A stretch of DNA of 64,000 nucleotides from Pseudomonadota bacterium (GTDB lineage Bacteria; Pseudomonadota; Alphaproteobacteria; Acetobacterales; Acetobacteraceae). Shown here in pieces: positions 34,359-43,215 of this stretch. The DNA lies in assembly GCA_021780935.1 (NCBI GenBank), contig JAJXXT010000144.1, positions 1 to 64,000 of the forward strand. Reading direction: 5' to 3'. The position numbers and the translations under genes are program-made. Numbering within the stretch: position 1 is the first letter of the stretch; every line of letters starts with the position of its first letter. The notes under the pieces were generated by a model. That model was not told the origin of the DNA. It made no database searches and was given only the letters and a program-made list of their open reading frames with translations.

Positions 34359-35959
34359 GCCGCGCGCTTCTTCAGTGCCCGGACATCCACGGTCGCCGGC
34401 TCGTCCCGCAGCGTTGCTGCGAGCGTCTTCAGAACGCCGCGCTGCACCTTGTTGGTGGAGGTGACGGGAAGCTGATCGACGATCGCAACGAATCCCGGCG
34501 CCTTGTAGTAGGCGAGCCGCGCCAGGCACCACGCCACCAGGTCCTGCGCGAAGCCCGCCGCGTCCGCCACGTTCTCGCGCGGCATCACGCAGGCAAGAAC
34601 TTCCTCCCCGCGCACGGCATCCGCGACCGCCGCCACCGCCACGCCCGCGACGTTGGGGTGGCGCAGCAGCACGGCTTCGACCTCGATCGCCGCGATGTTC
34701 TCCCCGCTGCGCCGGATCACGTTCTTGCGTCGGTCGACGAAATAACAGAAGTCCGCGTTGTCCCTTCGGATCACGTCGCCGGTGTGAAACCAGCCGCCGG
34801 CCCAGGCCGCTGAGGTCGCCTCCGGGTCCTTGAGGTATTCCGTAAAGAAGCCGTAACGAGCGTCGGCGCCCGTGCGCCGTATCAGCAACTCTCCCGGCTC
34901 ATCAGCGTCGCAATCCGTCCCGTCCTCGCGCACAATGCGGATCTCGGCATGCGCCGGCACGCGCCCGAGGCAGTTCATCCCCACATGTCGTGGTTCGACA
35001 TCCGCGGTGATAGAGACAGAGCATCCCGTCTCCGTCATTGCCCATCCCTCGATCAGTGGGAAACCAAAACGAGTCTCCGCCGGCCCGTGCAGCGTGCGGT
35101 CGCAGCCGGCGCCGAAACCGAAGCGCACCTGGTGATCGCGCTCCTCCGCGCCGGGTGAGGCCGCCATCAGCATCGCCGGCATCACCCCGAGATAATGGAT
35201 AATCGTTGCTCGCGCCTCGCGCACGGAGCGCCACCATGTCTTCGGGTGAAACCGGTCGAGCACAAACAGGCAGCCGCCGGACAGCAGCATCGCCATGGTG
35301 GAGGCGGCGAGCGCGTTCATGTGAAACAGCGGCAGCGGCGTCAGCATCCGCTCGCTGCCCGTGCGCAGCTCGGCCGCACCGCGCAGGCCCAGATACCACA
35401 TGCCGGTTTCGAGGAACCAGGTGTTGGAGACAACGCAGCCCTTCGGCAGTCCGGTCGTGCCGGAGGTATAGAGCAGCCCCGCCTCGCGCCCCGCGAGTGG
35501 TGCTCCCGGCTCGCGCGGCACGGCGGCGCGCGGTATCGCCTCGTCGGCAGCGATCACCGGCAGACGGCCGTCCGAGGCGTCGCGCAGCGACGGCTGCCGG
35601 GCCGGGATCGCGATGCCCAGCGCCATCTCCGAATGCGCGATCATGTAGCGCAGTTCCTCGCTGCGCAGATCCGGGTTGATCGGCACGATGGAGGCGCCGA
35701 TGGCGTTGATCGCCAGAAAATGCAGCACGAAATCCGGCCGGTTTTCGAGCAACAGCCCGATCCGGTGTCCCGCGCCCCAGCCGGCCTCGCGATACGACGC
35801 TGCGAGCGCGTCCACGCGCGCCTTGACCTCCGCGAAACGCATCTCCCCGGCCGGAATGCCATAGACCCTGGCCGTTTCCTCCAGCACGCCAAGAAACGGC
35901 TGGTCCGGCCAGTGCGCGGCGGAGGTCTCGAAAGCCTGATGCACACTCGCGAAGTTCAT
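34355..35959 (-). CDS. AMP-forming acyl/aryl-CoA ligase
   Basis: A 534-residue member of the ANL superfamily. The P-loop-like AMP motif is LLYTSGTTGLPKGCVVS near residue 165. GWAMTETGCSVSIT is motif A5, GWFHTGDVIRRDNADFCYFV is A7/A8 and RSGENIAAIEVE is A8. The catalytic lysine is probably in VTSTNKVQRGVL near the C-terminus. It activates a carboxylate to its CoA ester; candidates in this locus are anthranilate, indole-3-acetate or a ring-opened acid. ATG 35959 (TGATG junction with the dioxygenase beta gene) is preferred over GTG 35962. Confidence 0.88.
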   Translation of the reverse strand: MNFASVHQAFETSAAHWPDQPFLGVLEETARVYGIPAGEMRFAEVKARVDALAASYREAGWGAGHRIGLLLENRPDFVLHFLAINAIGASIVPINPDLRSEELRYMIAHSEMALGIAIPARQPSLRDASDGRLPVIAADEAIPRAAVPREPGAPLAGREAGLLYTSGTTGLPKGCVVSNTWFLETGMWYLGLRGAAELRTGSERMLTPLPLFHMNALAASTMAMLLSGGCLFVLDRFHPKTWWRSVREARATIIHYLGVMPAMLMAASPGAEERDHQVRFGFGAGCDRTLHGPAETRFGFPLIEGWAMTETGCSVSITADVEPRHVGMNCLGRVPAHAEIRIVREDGTDCDADEPGELLIRRTGADARYGFFTEYLKDPEATSAAWAGGWFHTGDVIRRDNADFCYFVDRRKNVIRRSGENIAAIEVEAVLLRHPNVAGVAVAAVADAVRGEEVLACVMPRENVADAAGFAQDLVAWCLARLAYYKAPGFVAIVDQLPVTSTNKVQRGVLKTLAATLRDEPATVDVRALKKRAA

Positions 35960-36441
35960 CACATGAACAGCTGAATGTTGCCGAACGCCGCCTCGGGGTT
36001 CACCAGATCGACGCGCTTCTGCCTGATGCGCAGCCGCCCCTCCTCCAGCACCAGGGAATGGCGGCTCCAGCCGGCAAACAGGTTCTGCTCGTCGCCACGT
36101 GCCTCGACGTAATGGAACGGTGTCCAGGTTTCGAACCGGTTGGCATCAGGGTCGTGGCGGTCGATCACCGTCGCCTGCAGCACGTGCTGGCAGCGGCTCT
36201 TCGGCTTCTGGCTGTAGGTCTTGGCGCCTTTCAGCCGTTCGATGCGTATCTTCAACAGAACCGTGTCGTCCCAGAACAGGGAGTTATGCAGCAGCGGATC
36301 GGTCTGCCCCCATTCCAGCGGCATCCAGTAGCGGCCGTCGGCGGTGAACAGGTCCAGCCACTCCTCGAAGCGCTGCTCGTCGAGCAGTCGCGCCTCGCGC
36401 ACGACGAATTCCGACAGGGCGGCACTATCCGGCGCGTTCAT
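35959..36441 (-). CDS. Aromatic-ring-hydroxylating dioxygenase beta subunit
   Basis: A 160-residue protein of the NTF2-like fold of Rieske dioxygenase small subunits. Features: FVVREARLLDEQRFEEWLDL near residue 15, LFTADGRYWMPL, and C-terminal VEARGDEQNLFAGWSRHSLV. It has no catalytic residues of its own and stabilises the alpha-subunit oligomer. ATG 36441 overlaps the alpha-subunit stop (ATGA); a longer upstream reading lies inside the alpha gene. Confidence 0.9.
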   Translation of the reverse strand: MNAPDSAALSEFVVREARLLDEQRFEEWLDLFTADGRYWMPLEWGQTDPLLHNSLFWDDTVLLKIRIERLKGAKTYSQKPKSRCQHVLQATVIDRHDPDANRFETWTPFHYVEARGDEQNLFAGWSRHSLVLEEGRLRIRQKRVDLVNPEAAFGNIQLFM

Positions 36442-37754
36442 GCGGCCTCCGCCATGAAGCGCAGCCAGGCCCGGTACTGGTTGCGCATCTGCGCCTCGGT
36501 GGTTCCGTTCCACACCTTCGTTGCACCGTCAAACTCGTCCTGCGCGTACAGGCGCTGCATGTTCACCCACGGGTTGGCGTCGACGTGCAGCGCCTCCTGC
36601 GCGCGCTGATACATCTCCAGATCGTCGTGCCCGACAGGTGAGGTCGGCGCGTTGATCAGCCGAGAATAGAGCACGGTGCGTTCCAGCAGCTTGTCAGGCG
36701 CGCCCACCAGCCGGAACGTCCAGGACTCGACCATCGTCCGGTCTGCGGCCACCGGCTTGAAGATGCGCAGCGCCTGGATCGGGCCCTTCATCGTCATATT
36801 CGGAAAATAAACGGTGTTGTGTCGGTTTTCATCGAGAATGGCCTTGGCCCGATCGGGTCCGTAGGCCGCCTCCATCGCCTCCCAGTATCCGGGGATCGAC
36901 GAATAGCTGGAATGAATCGACTGCGAAACACCGGTATGCCCATGCCCGTTCCGCCAGGTGCGGATGCCCATTTTCTGATAAAACTCATAGGGCGAGACGA
37001 AGGGCGCATAGATCTCGACCGCCGGATGCCTCGGCGCATCGGCCGGCATGCCGAGCTTCTTCCACACCTCGACGGCGGTTCCCGCACTGCTCTCGTGGGC
37101 CACCATCGGGTGCATCGTGTCGGTCAGGTTTTCGACCAGCATCTTCCAGTTGCAGCCGTGCATGTAGCGCAGCACGCCGCCGGCGACTTCGAGCTTTCCC
37201 ACCGGGGAGCGGTCCACCATGTTGTCGATCGTGGACAAGCTTTCTCCGAAATAATCCGGAAACGAAATTCCGCTCGCATCCAGCCGCGCGAACACGAAAT
37301 CCCGATAGACCTCGACCGCGCCGACCGGGCGCATCCCTTCGCCGGCGGCACTTCCGGCGAGCGGTGCCTCCTGGTAGCCCTCCGGCACCGGAATCGCTGC
37401 GATCGACCCATCCGTGCGAAACGACCAGGCATGATAGGGGCAGCGAAAAAAGCGGCCGGTGTTGCCGCAACTCTCGCCGGCAATCTTCACGCCGCGATGC
37501 GGGCAACGGTTGTAAAGCACCCGAATGGAGCGGTCAGTGTGGCGCACCATCACCACCGGCTCCGTACCGATCGTTGTGGTGAAGAAATCACCGATCTCCG
37601 CCACCTGGCTGGCGTGGCCGACATAGACCCAGGTTCGCCGGAACAACCGCTTCATCTCGAGATCGAAAACATCGGTGCTGGTGTACACGTCGCGGTGCAC
37701 CGCGGTGTCGCGCACCAGGGCCGTGATGTCATGGTCGAGCGGCATGTCGTTCAT
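36438..37754 (-). CDS. Rieske non-heme iron dioxygenase alpha subunit
   Basis: A 438-residue oxygenase subunit. The Rieske [2Fe-2S] ligands are in CPHRG and CPYHAW near residues 82-105, and the mononuclear iron site in NLTDTMHPMVAHES near 210 (Asp-x2-His-x4-His). It uses electrons from a ferredoxin and reductase to insert O2 into an aromatic ring. Such a pair, FdR and Rieske ferredoxin, is encoded at 50199-51790. In this context attack on an indole ring is plausible. ATG 37754 overlaps the IorB stop. Confidence 0.92.
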   Translation of the reverse strand: MNDMPLDHDITALVRDTAVHRDVYTSTDVFDLEMKRLFRRTWVYVGHASQVAEIGDFFTTTIGTEPVVMVRHTDRSIRVLYNRCPHRGVKIAGESCGNTGRFFRCPYHAWSFRTDGSIAAIPVPEGYQEAPLAGSAAGEGMRPVGAVEVYRDFVFARLDASGISFPDYFGESLSTIDNMVDRSPVGKLEVAGGVLRYMHGCNWKMLVENLTDTMHPMVAHESSAGTAVEVWKKLGMPADAPRHPAVEIYAPFVSPYEFYQKMGIRTWRNGHGHTGVSQSIHSSYSSIPGYWEAMEAAYGPDRAKAILDENRHNTVYFPNMTMKGPIQALRIFKPVAADRTMVESWTFRLVGAPDKLLERTVLYSRLINAPTSPVGHDDLEMYQRAQEALHVDANPWVNMQRLYAQDEFDGATKVWNGTTEAQMRNQYRAWLRFMAEAA

Positions 37755-39259
37755 GCGGCCTTCTCCAGGGTTTCCAGGGTGGCGAGAACACCGTCGAGCG
37801 CCTTGCCTGCCTCGTCCGCCAGCGCTGCCTCGCGCAGACGGCGCAGCCAGGCGGCCGCGTCCGGCTGGGTGGCGAGCAGCGGCAATGCACCCGTCACCAG
37901 GGAGAACTTGCTCTCGCCGCGGGCGTGCGTGCCGCTGTAGCCCTTCACCAGGCGACGGCAGCGCAGCAACTCCAGCGCCAGGGCAGCGTCGCGCGGCGCC
38001 TCGCTGGCCACGAGGTCGAGCCAATTGCGCAGGAAATCCATCTCGCGCTCATGGCGCAGCAGCTTGCGCCGCCAGCGCCGCATGCCGGCGAGGAGGTAGA
38101 GCTGCATGAACCCCCATAGCCGCGTGGTGCGGACCCGCCGCGGCCTTTCGAACCAGTTTCGCACCAGGCCCGAGAGCGTGGGCGACGCCTCCACCCGCCT
38201 GCCCCATCGCGCCGGCAGCGTGCCGCAGATCTCGGCGAGGCGGGGATGCATGAATTCCGTTGCATCGAGCACCTGGTCGGCCCGCGCCTCCACCTCGCGC
38301 CGCACCCGTGCGAAGCGGGACGTCCGTGTCTTGAGGTCGGCAACGCGGATCACGTCGTCATAGGCCATCGCGACCGCGACCTGGCGCGCCGCCTCATTGC
38401 CGAGCGAGGGTTCCAGCGCCACGATCCGCGCCACGTGGTTGAGATATTCCTCGGCGTAGTCGAGGTCCTGGTAGTCCACCAGCCGCGCGACACCGTGCCG
38501 CAGCATGCCCTGCGCCTCATCGGGGAACTCCGTCTCGATGCGGGCAAGCAACGAGGTCAGCCGCGCCCGCTCCGCCGCGGTGCCGCCGATGATTGCCGGC
38601 GCTGCCGCTGGCGCCCGGTCGCCCGGGAGAGGCTGTGCCGTGAACCCGGCATCGAACGCGGCGAGGCTTGCGGCGACACCCACGCCACCCTCGCGGATCG
38701 TGGTCTCGAACGCCTCGCGCGAGAAGGGCAGTGCGCCGGAGCCGGCCAGCGCGCCAAACAGTGCCGCCGAGATCACGCTGCCATTTGCCTCCGCTAGCGC
38801 CTGCATGTCCGATGCGACCAGCATGCGCGAGGCAAAGGCCATCGCCTCCAGGACCGGCCGCCCGTCGATCGTCCCGTCGCCCGGTTTGGCCTTTTCAGGA
38901 ACGGTCAGCGCACGATGCGTGGAGGCCACCATCACCGTGCGCTCCGGCGTCACCAGCCCACGCTGGATGGCGCGGCCGGCCTCCATCAGCTCGGAGGCGA
39001 TCACCACATCGACATCACCGGGGACTGGCATCAGCGACAGCACCGGCAGCGCGTTGCCGCGCGGGCGGACCAGCTCGACATAGTAGATCGTCGCGCCCGT
39101 GCGCTGAGCGACGCCAGGCACGGATGTGGTCTGCGCCACCCATCCCTCGCGTTCCGCCATGGCAACGACCCAGTCGGCCAGAACGCCACCGCCCTGGCCG
39201 CCCATGGCCAGGATCGCGAGCGTGATGGGCCGGTCGGACGAGAGGTTGACGCCGTCCAT
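37751..39259 (-). CDS. Indolepyruvate oxidoreductase beta-type subunit with DUF6537-like extension (IorB-like)
   Basis: A 502-residue protein. Residues 1-190 are the gamma/beta-type domain of 2-oxoacid:acceptor oxidoreductases, starting with LAILAMGGQGGGVLADWVVA (GGQG motif). The rest is a long helical extension (YQDLDYAEEYLNHVARIVAL, FMQLYLLAGMRRWRRKL) of the DUF6537 type, found in proteobacterial IorB proteins. It pairs with the IorA-like protein encoded 17 bp upstream. Confidence 0.88.
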   Translation of the reverse strand: MDGVNLSSDRPITLAILAMGGQGGGVLADWVVAMAEREGWVAQTTSVPGVAQRTGATIYYVELVRPRGNALPVLSLMPVPGDVDVVIASELMEAGRAIQRGLVTPERTVMVASTHRALTVPEKAKPGDGTIDGRPVLEAMAFASRMLVASDMQALAEANGSVISAALFGALAGSGALPFSREAFETTIREGGVGVAASLAAFDAGFTAQPLPGDRAPAAAPAIIGGTAAERARLTSLLARIETEFPDEAQGMLRHGVARLVDYQDLDYAEEYLNHVARIVALEPSLGNEAARQVAVAMAYDDVIRVADLKTRTSRFARVRREVEARADQVLDATEFMHPRLAEICGTLPARWGRRVEASPTLSGLVRNWFERPRRVRTTRLWGFMQLYLLAGMRRWRRKLLRHEREMDFLRNWLDLVASEAPRDAALALELLRCRRLVKGYSGTHARGESKFSLVTGALPLLATQPDAAAWLRRLREAALADEAGKALDGVLATLETLEKAA

Positions 39260-39276
39260 GGCTCAGCGCCCACGCA

Positions 39277-41430
39277 TCAGACGGACAGCACCAGCCGCGA
39301 TCGCTCGCGTCGCGCCTGCAACCAGGCGATCAACCGCGCCCGCACGCTGGCCCACCACGCCTCCATCCGCGCCGGATTGTGCACGACATCGGCGCGATAG
39401 AACGAGGGGCACAGCACCGCCGCCTCCGCCACCTCGCCGCAATTCCCGCAACCGACGCAGCTCTGGTCGATCACCGCCACCGGGTCCTCCTTCAGCGGGT
39501 CGGCGGAACGCTTGACCGAGAGCGAAGGGCAGCCGGACAGGCGGATGCAGGCATGATCGCCCGAGCACACATCCTCATCGACGCCGAACCGCGGCTTCAC
39601 CCGCCGCTCGCCCTTCTTCACCGCGGCGACGAAAGCCGGGCGCTCGCGCCGCTGGCGGTTGAGCATGCATTCCGAGGAGGCAACGATGAATTTCGGTCCC
39701 TCCTCCTTCGTCGTCAGCGCCTCGCGCAGCGTGTCGCGCATCTTCGCGACATCGTAGGTGCGCTCGAGCGTGCGCACCCATTTGCCGCCGACGCCACGGA
39801 TCGCGGTCTCGATCGGGTGATGGGTGCTGCGGGTCTGGTTGTCCGCGCGCGACGACAGGATATCCTGCCCGCCGGTTGCCGCTGAATAGTAATTATCGAC
39901 GACGACGACGACGCCGTCGTGCTTGTTGAACACGGCGTTGCCAATGCCGTTCAGCAGCCCGTTATGCCAGAACCCGCCATCGCCCATCACCGCGATCGGC
40001 CGCTTCTTCGCCTTGACTTGCAGTGCGGCGGTGGAGGATGGGCCGAGCCCATATCCCATCGTCGTCGCGCCGAGCTCGAAGGGCGGGTTGATCGCGAACA
40101 GGTGGCAGCCGATATCGGCGCCGATGTGGTGCGAGCCAAGCTCGTTCTGCACCAGCGACATCGCCGCGAAGATCGGCCGCTCGGGGCAGCCGGTGCAGAA
40201 GCTCGGCGGCCGTGGCGGCACGGTGGTGGCCAGCGCCTTCACCCGCGCATCGGCGAGCACGGCGGCCGGCGAGGGGGCCCGGGCGAGCCGCGCCGCAACC
40301 GCCGGTGCCGCGCTCTCCACAAACGCGCGGATGCCCGCTGAGAGCACACCGGCCGTGTATTCGCCGGCCATCGGCAACACGTCCTTGCCAAACAGCTTGG
40401 TGCCGACATCGGCGCGCCGCAGCTCGGTTGCCAGCGCCTGCTCGATGAACTCGGGCTGGCCCTCCTCCACCACCAGCACCGCCCTTTTGCCGGCGCAGAA
40501 CGCGACCAGCGCCTCCGGCACCAGCGGATAGGTCACGTTGAGAACATGCAACGAGACCCTCGTGTTTCCCCACATATCGGCAAGGCCTAATCCCTGCAGC
40601 GCGCGGATGACGCCGTTGTACATGCCCCCCTGCAGCACGATGCCGATATCGTCGATATCGCCGGTGAAGGTTTCGTTCAGCCCCCGCTCGACGATGAACC
40701 GCCGTGCCGCCGGCAGCCGCCGCTCGATCTTTTCCTTCTCATGGTTGAAGGAGGCGGGCGGCAGCACGATGCGGGCGGTATCGCGCACCGGATTTTCAAG
40801 AGCCTGCGCGAGTGCCATCGCCGGCTTGCGGTTGGCCTTGGTGATGAAGCTGCCATGGACGTGGCAGGCGCGGATGCGCATCTCCAGCATCACCGGCGTG
40901 TTGGAGATCTCGGAAAGCGCGAATCCCTCCTCCACCGCCGCCACGATGCTCGGCAGGTTCGGCCGCGGATCGAGCAGCCAGATCTGCGACTTCATCGCAA
41001 AGGCATGCGTCCGCTCCTGCATGATGGACGAGCCCTCGCCGTAATCCTCGCCGATCACGATCAGCGCCCCGCCGGTCACGCCGCCCGAGGCGAGGTTGGA
41101 CAGGGCGTCGCAGGCGACGTTGGTGCCGGCGGTCGATTTCCACGTCACCGCGCCGCGGATCGGGTACATCACCGACGCCGCCAGCATCGATGCGGCCGCC
41201 GCCTCGCTCGCCGAGGTTTCGAAATGCACGCCAAGCTCGCCGAGGATGTCCTGCGCGTCGGCCAGCACATCCATCAGGTGTGAGATCGGCGCGCCCTGAT
41301 AGCCGCCGACATACCCGACGCCTGATTGCAGCAGGGCCTTGGTCACGGCCAGAATTCCCTCGCCGCGGAACTCCTCCCCGTCGCCCAGCCGCAGATCCTG
41401 CACCTCGCGCGCGAAACTTCGTTCGGCCAT
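39277..41430 (-). CDS. Indolepyruvate oxidoreductase alpha-type subunit (IorA-like, thiamine diphosphate and Fe-S)
   Basis: A 717-residue subunit of an aryl 2-oxoacid oxidoreductase. YVGGYQGAPISHLMDVL opens the pyrimidine-binding domain. The thiamine-diphosphate site is in VMGDGGFWHNGLLNGIGNAV followed by VVDNYYSAATGGQ. FCTGCPERP and a C-terminal Fe-S domain (CSGDHACIRLSGCPSL, CVGCGNCG) follow. The family converts aryl 2-oxoacids to aryl-CoA plus CO2. In this locus isatinate (2-aminophenylglyoxylate) to 2-aminobenzoyl-CoA, or indolepyruvate to indoleacetyl-CoA, would fit. ATG 41430 is preferred over GTG 41442. It is the first gene of a nine-gene operon ending at 30474. Confidence 0.9.
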   Translation of the reverse strand: MAERSFAREVQDLRLGDGEEFRGEGILAVTKALLQSGVGYVGGYQGAPISHLMDVLADAQDILGELGVHFETSASEAAAASMLAASVMYPIRGAVTWKSTAGTNVACDALSNLASGGVTGGALIVIGEDYGEGSSIMQERTHAFAMKSQIWLLDPRPNLPSIVAAVEEGFALSEISNTPVMLEMRIRACHVHGSFITKANRKPAMALAQALENPVRDTARIVLPPASFNHEKEKIERRLPAARRFIVERGLNETFTGDIDDIGIVLQGGMYNGVIRALQGLGLADMWGNTRVSLHVLNVTYPLVPEALVAFCAGKRAVLVVEEGQPEFIEQALATELRRADVGTKLFGKDVLPMAGEYTAGVLSAGIRAFVESAAPAVAARLARAPSPAAVLADARVKALATTVPPRPPSFCTGCPERPIFAAMSLVQNELGSHHIGADIGCHLFAINPPFELGATTMGYGLGPSSTAALQVKAKKRPIAVMGDGGFWHNGLLNGIGNAVFNKHDGVVVVVDNYYSAATGGQDILSSRADNQTRSTHHPIETAIRGVGGKWVRTLERTYDVAKMRDTLREALTTKEEGPKFIVASSECMLNRQRRERPAFVAAVKKGERRVKPRFGVDEDVCSGDHACIRLSGCPSLSVKRSADPLKEDPVAVIDQSCVGCGNCGEVAEAAVLCPSFYRADVVHNPARMEAWWASVRARLIAWLQARRERSRLVLSV

Positions 41431-41570
41431 GCGCCACCCCACCGATGGGCGCGGATCGTCCGTCGCGCCCGCCCGCCCGTCAACACGGCCCGCCCATCAG
41501 CCTGGCTGGCCCCTCAGCGCCGCGGCGAAATCCGTCAGCCGCGCCCGTGTATTAGGGCTTCCCCGCGCCG

Positions 41571-41590
41571 ATATTTCAAGTCTAAACTAT
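41571..41590. promoter_or_regulatory. Putative MarR operator, site 2
   Basis: ATATTTCAAGTCTAAACTAT is an imperfect palindrome (ATATTT-CAA / CTAAACTAT). It lies in the 213-bp gap between the divergent IorA operon (start 41430) and the ABC importer (start 41644). TAAACT (41583-41588) can serve as a -10 for the rightward importer genes, though no good -35 is seen. The match to site 1 on the opposite strand is 12 consecutive bases (TTCAAGTCTAAA). The rest of the gap holds no gene. Confidence 0.7.
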
Positions 41591-41643
41591 TTTCCTGCGT
41601 GCCGTTCGGTGACGCCGCCGTCGTCAATCATGGGGAGAATACG

Positions 41644-43158
41644 ATGCAACTGCCGCTCAGCCGCCGTTTGCTTCTCGCTTCCGCCGCCGGCGCCGCGATG
41701 CCGCTGCCGGCACTTGCCGCAGGCAAGGACAGCGCCACGATGGGCTGGCCGAGCGACGTCACCGGCTGGGACCCCACGCTGCGCTTCGCGCCGGACGCGC
41801 AGGGCATCTACAAGATGGTGTTCGACCAGCCGCTCACCCAGTCGCCGAAGCTCAAGCTCATCGCCAATGTCGTCAGCAAATGGCAGCTTGCCCCGGACGG
41901 CAAGAGCCTCGACCTCGAGCTGCGCCCCGATGTGACGTTCCACGACGGCACGAGGATGACGAGCGAGGATATCCGCTACACGTTCTTCGAGCGCGTGAAG
42001 GCGGGTGCCAACCTCGACATCGCCAAATCCTTCCGCACGCTGGTCGGCGTCGACACGCCCTCGCCCACGCATGCCGTCATGCATTTTTCCCAGCCTTTCC
42101 CCACGGCACCGGTCTGGCTCGCCTTCCTCGGCAGCTTCGTCCTGCCCAAGGAGTACATGACCAAGGTCGGGCCGGCCGGGTTCCAGAAGAAGCCGATCGG
42201 CTCCGGCCCGTTCCGGCTCGCGGAATACGAGATCAATGCCCGCATCGTGCTCGAGCGCAACGACAAGTACTGGGGCCCGAAGCCGGCGCTGCGCCGCCTG
42301 ACCATCGAGATCATCAAGGACCCCTCGGCCCGCGTGGCGGCCATCGAGTCGGGCCAGGTGGACCTCACCATCAACGTCCCAGTGCGCGAGGCGCAGCGCC
42401 TCGGCCACATTGCTGGCCTCGCCTCGGAGCTTGACCCGATCACCCGCATCATCCTGCTGCAGGTGCGCAACGACCGTGCCTTCGCCGACGAGAATGTCCG
42501 CCTCGCCGCCCATCACGCGATCGACAAAGAGGCGCTGTCCAAGGCGTTCTACGGCGGTGCCGCGGTGCCGCTATCACTGCCCGCCCCGCCCGGCTCGGCC
42601 GGCTACGTGCCCGGTTTCCAGTTCGCCTATGACCCGAAGCTTGCCATGGAGCTTCTCGCGAAATCCGGCTATGGCCCGAAGAAGCCGATCAAGATCGGCT
42701 TCGACACCACCAACGGCCAGTTTCCCTCGGACTACGACATGGCCCGCGCCATCACCGCGATGTGGAAGAAGGTCGGCATCGAGGCAGACCTCAAGGTCAT
42801 CGAATACGCCCAGTATTTCGAGCTCAATCGTGGCGACAAACTGCCGGAGGCGACGCTTTATTCCTTCGACAACGCTACCGGTGACCCGGAAATCTACGCC
42901 GGCTACCTGCTGAACCCGAAACTGCCCTTCTCGCCGTGGAAGGACCCGGTTCTGGGCAAGCGCGTCATCGCCCAGTTCACCGTCACCAACGAGGCCGAAC
43001 GCATCGCCGGCTGGAAGAAGATCGAGGAGGACGCCGTGAACATGGGCGCCTGCATGCCGCTGCTGCAGAGCGTCATCACCCTGGTGCATAAAAAGAACCT
43101 CGACTTCACCCGCTATGGCAATGGCTGGGTGCTGGGCCAGACGTTTCACTGGACCTGA
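41644..43158 (+). CDS. ABC transporter substrate-binding protein, family 5 (peptide/nickel type)
   Basis: A 504-residue periplasmic protein with a Tat/Sec-like signal (SRRLLLASAAGAAMPLPALA, residues 6-25). The family-5 features LRPDVTFHDGTRMTSEDIRY and GPFRLAEYEINARIVLERND are plain. Although named for peptides, this family also binds many other solutes including small aromatics. GGGAGA precedes the ATG at 41644. It is the first gene of the importer operon controlled by operator site 2, so an aromatic substrate of the locus is a reasonable ligand (inference). Confidence 0.87.
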   Translation: MQLPLSRRLLLASAAGAAMPLPALAAGKDSATMGWPSDVTGWDPTLRFAPDAQGIYKMVFDQPLTQSPKLKLIANVVSKWQLAPDGKSLDLELRPDVTFHDGTRMTSEDIRYTFFERVKAGANLDIAKSFRTLVGVDTPSPTHAVMHFSQPFPTAPVWLAFLGSFVLPKEYMTKVGPAGFQKKPIGSGPFRLAEYEINARIVLERNDKYWGPKPALRRLTIEIIKDPSARVAAIESGQVDLTINVPVREAQRLGHIAGLASELDPITRIILLQVRNDRAFADENVRLAAHHAIDKEALSKAFYGGAAVPLSLPAPPGSAGYVPGFQFAYDPKLAMELLAKSGYGPKKPIKIGFDTTNGQFPSDYDMARAITAMWKKVGIEADLKVIEYAQYFELNRGDKLPEATLYSFDNATGDPEIYAGYLLNPKLPFSPWKDPVLGKRVIAQFTVTNEAERIAGWKKIEEDAVNMGACMPLLQSVITLVHKKNLDFTRYGNGWVLGQTFHWT

Positions 43159-43215
43159 GGCATCACCGGCACCATGAGCGCTGACAAGTCGCCGCCGTTC
43201 GGCTAGGTCCAGGCC

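Noticed and set aside
43174..43206. Ten-codon open frame (MSADKSPPFG) between the ABC binding protein and the first permease
   Set aside because: No clear ribosome site and no regulatory hairpin around it; a real peptide or leader cannot be supported.
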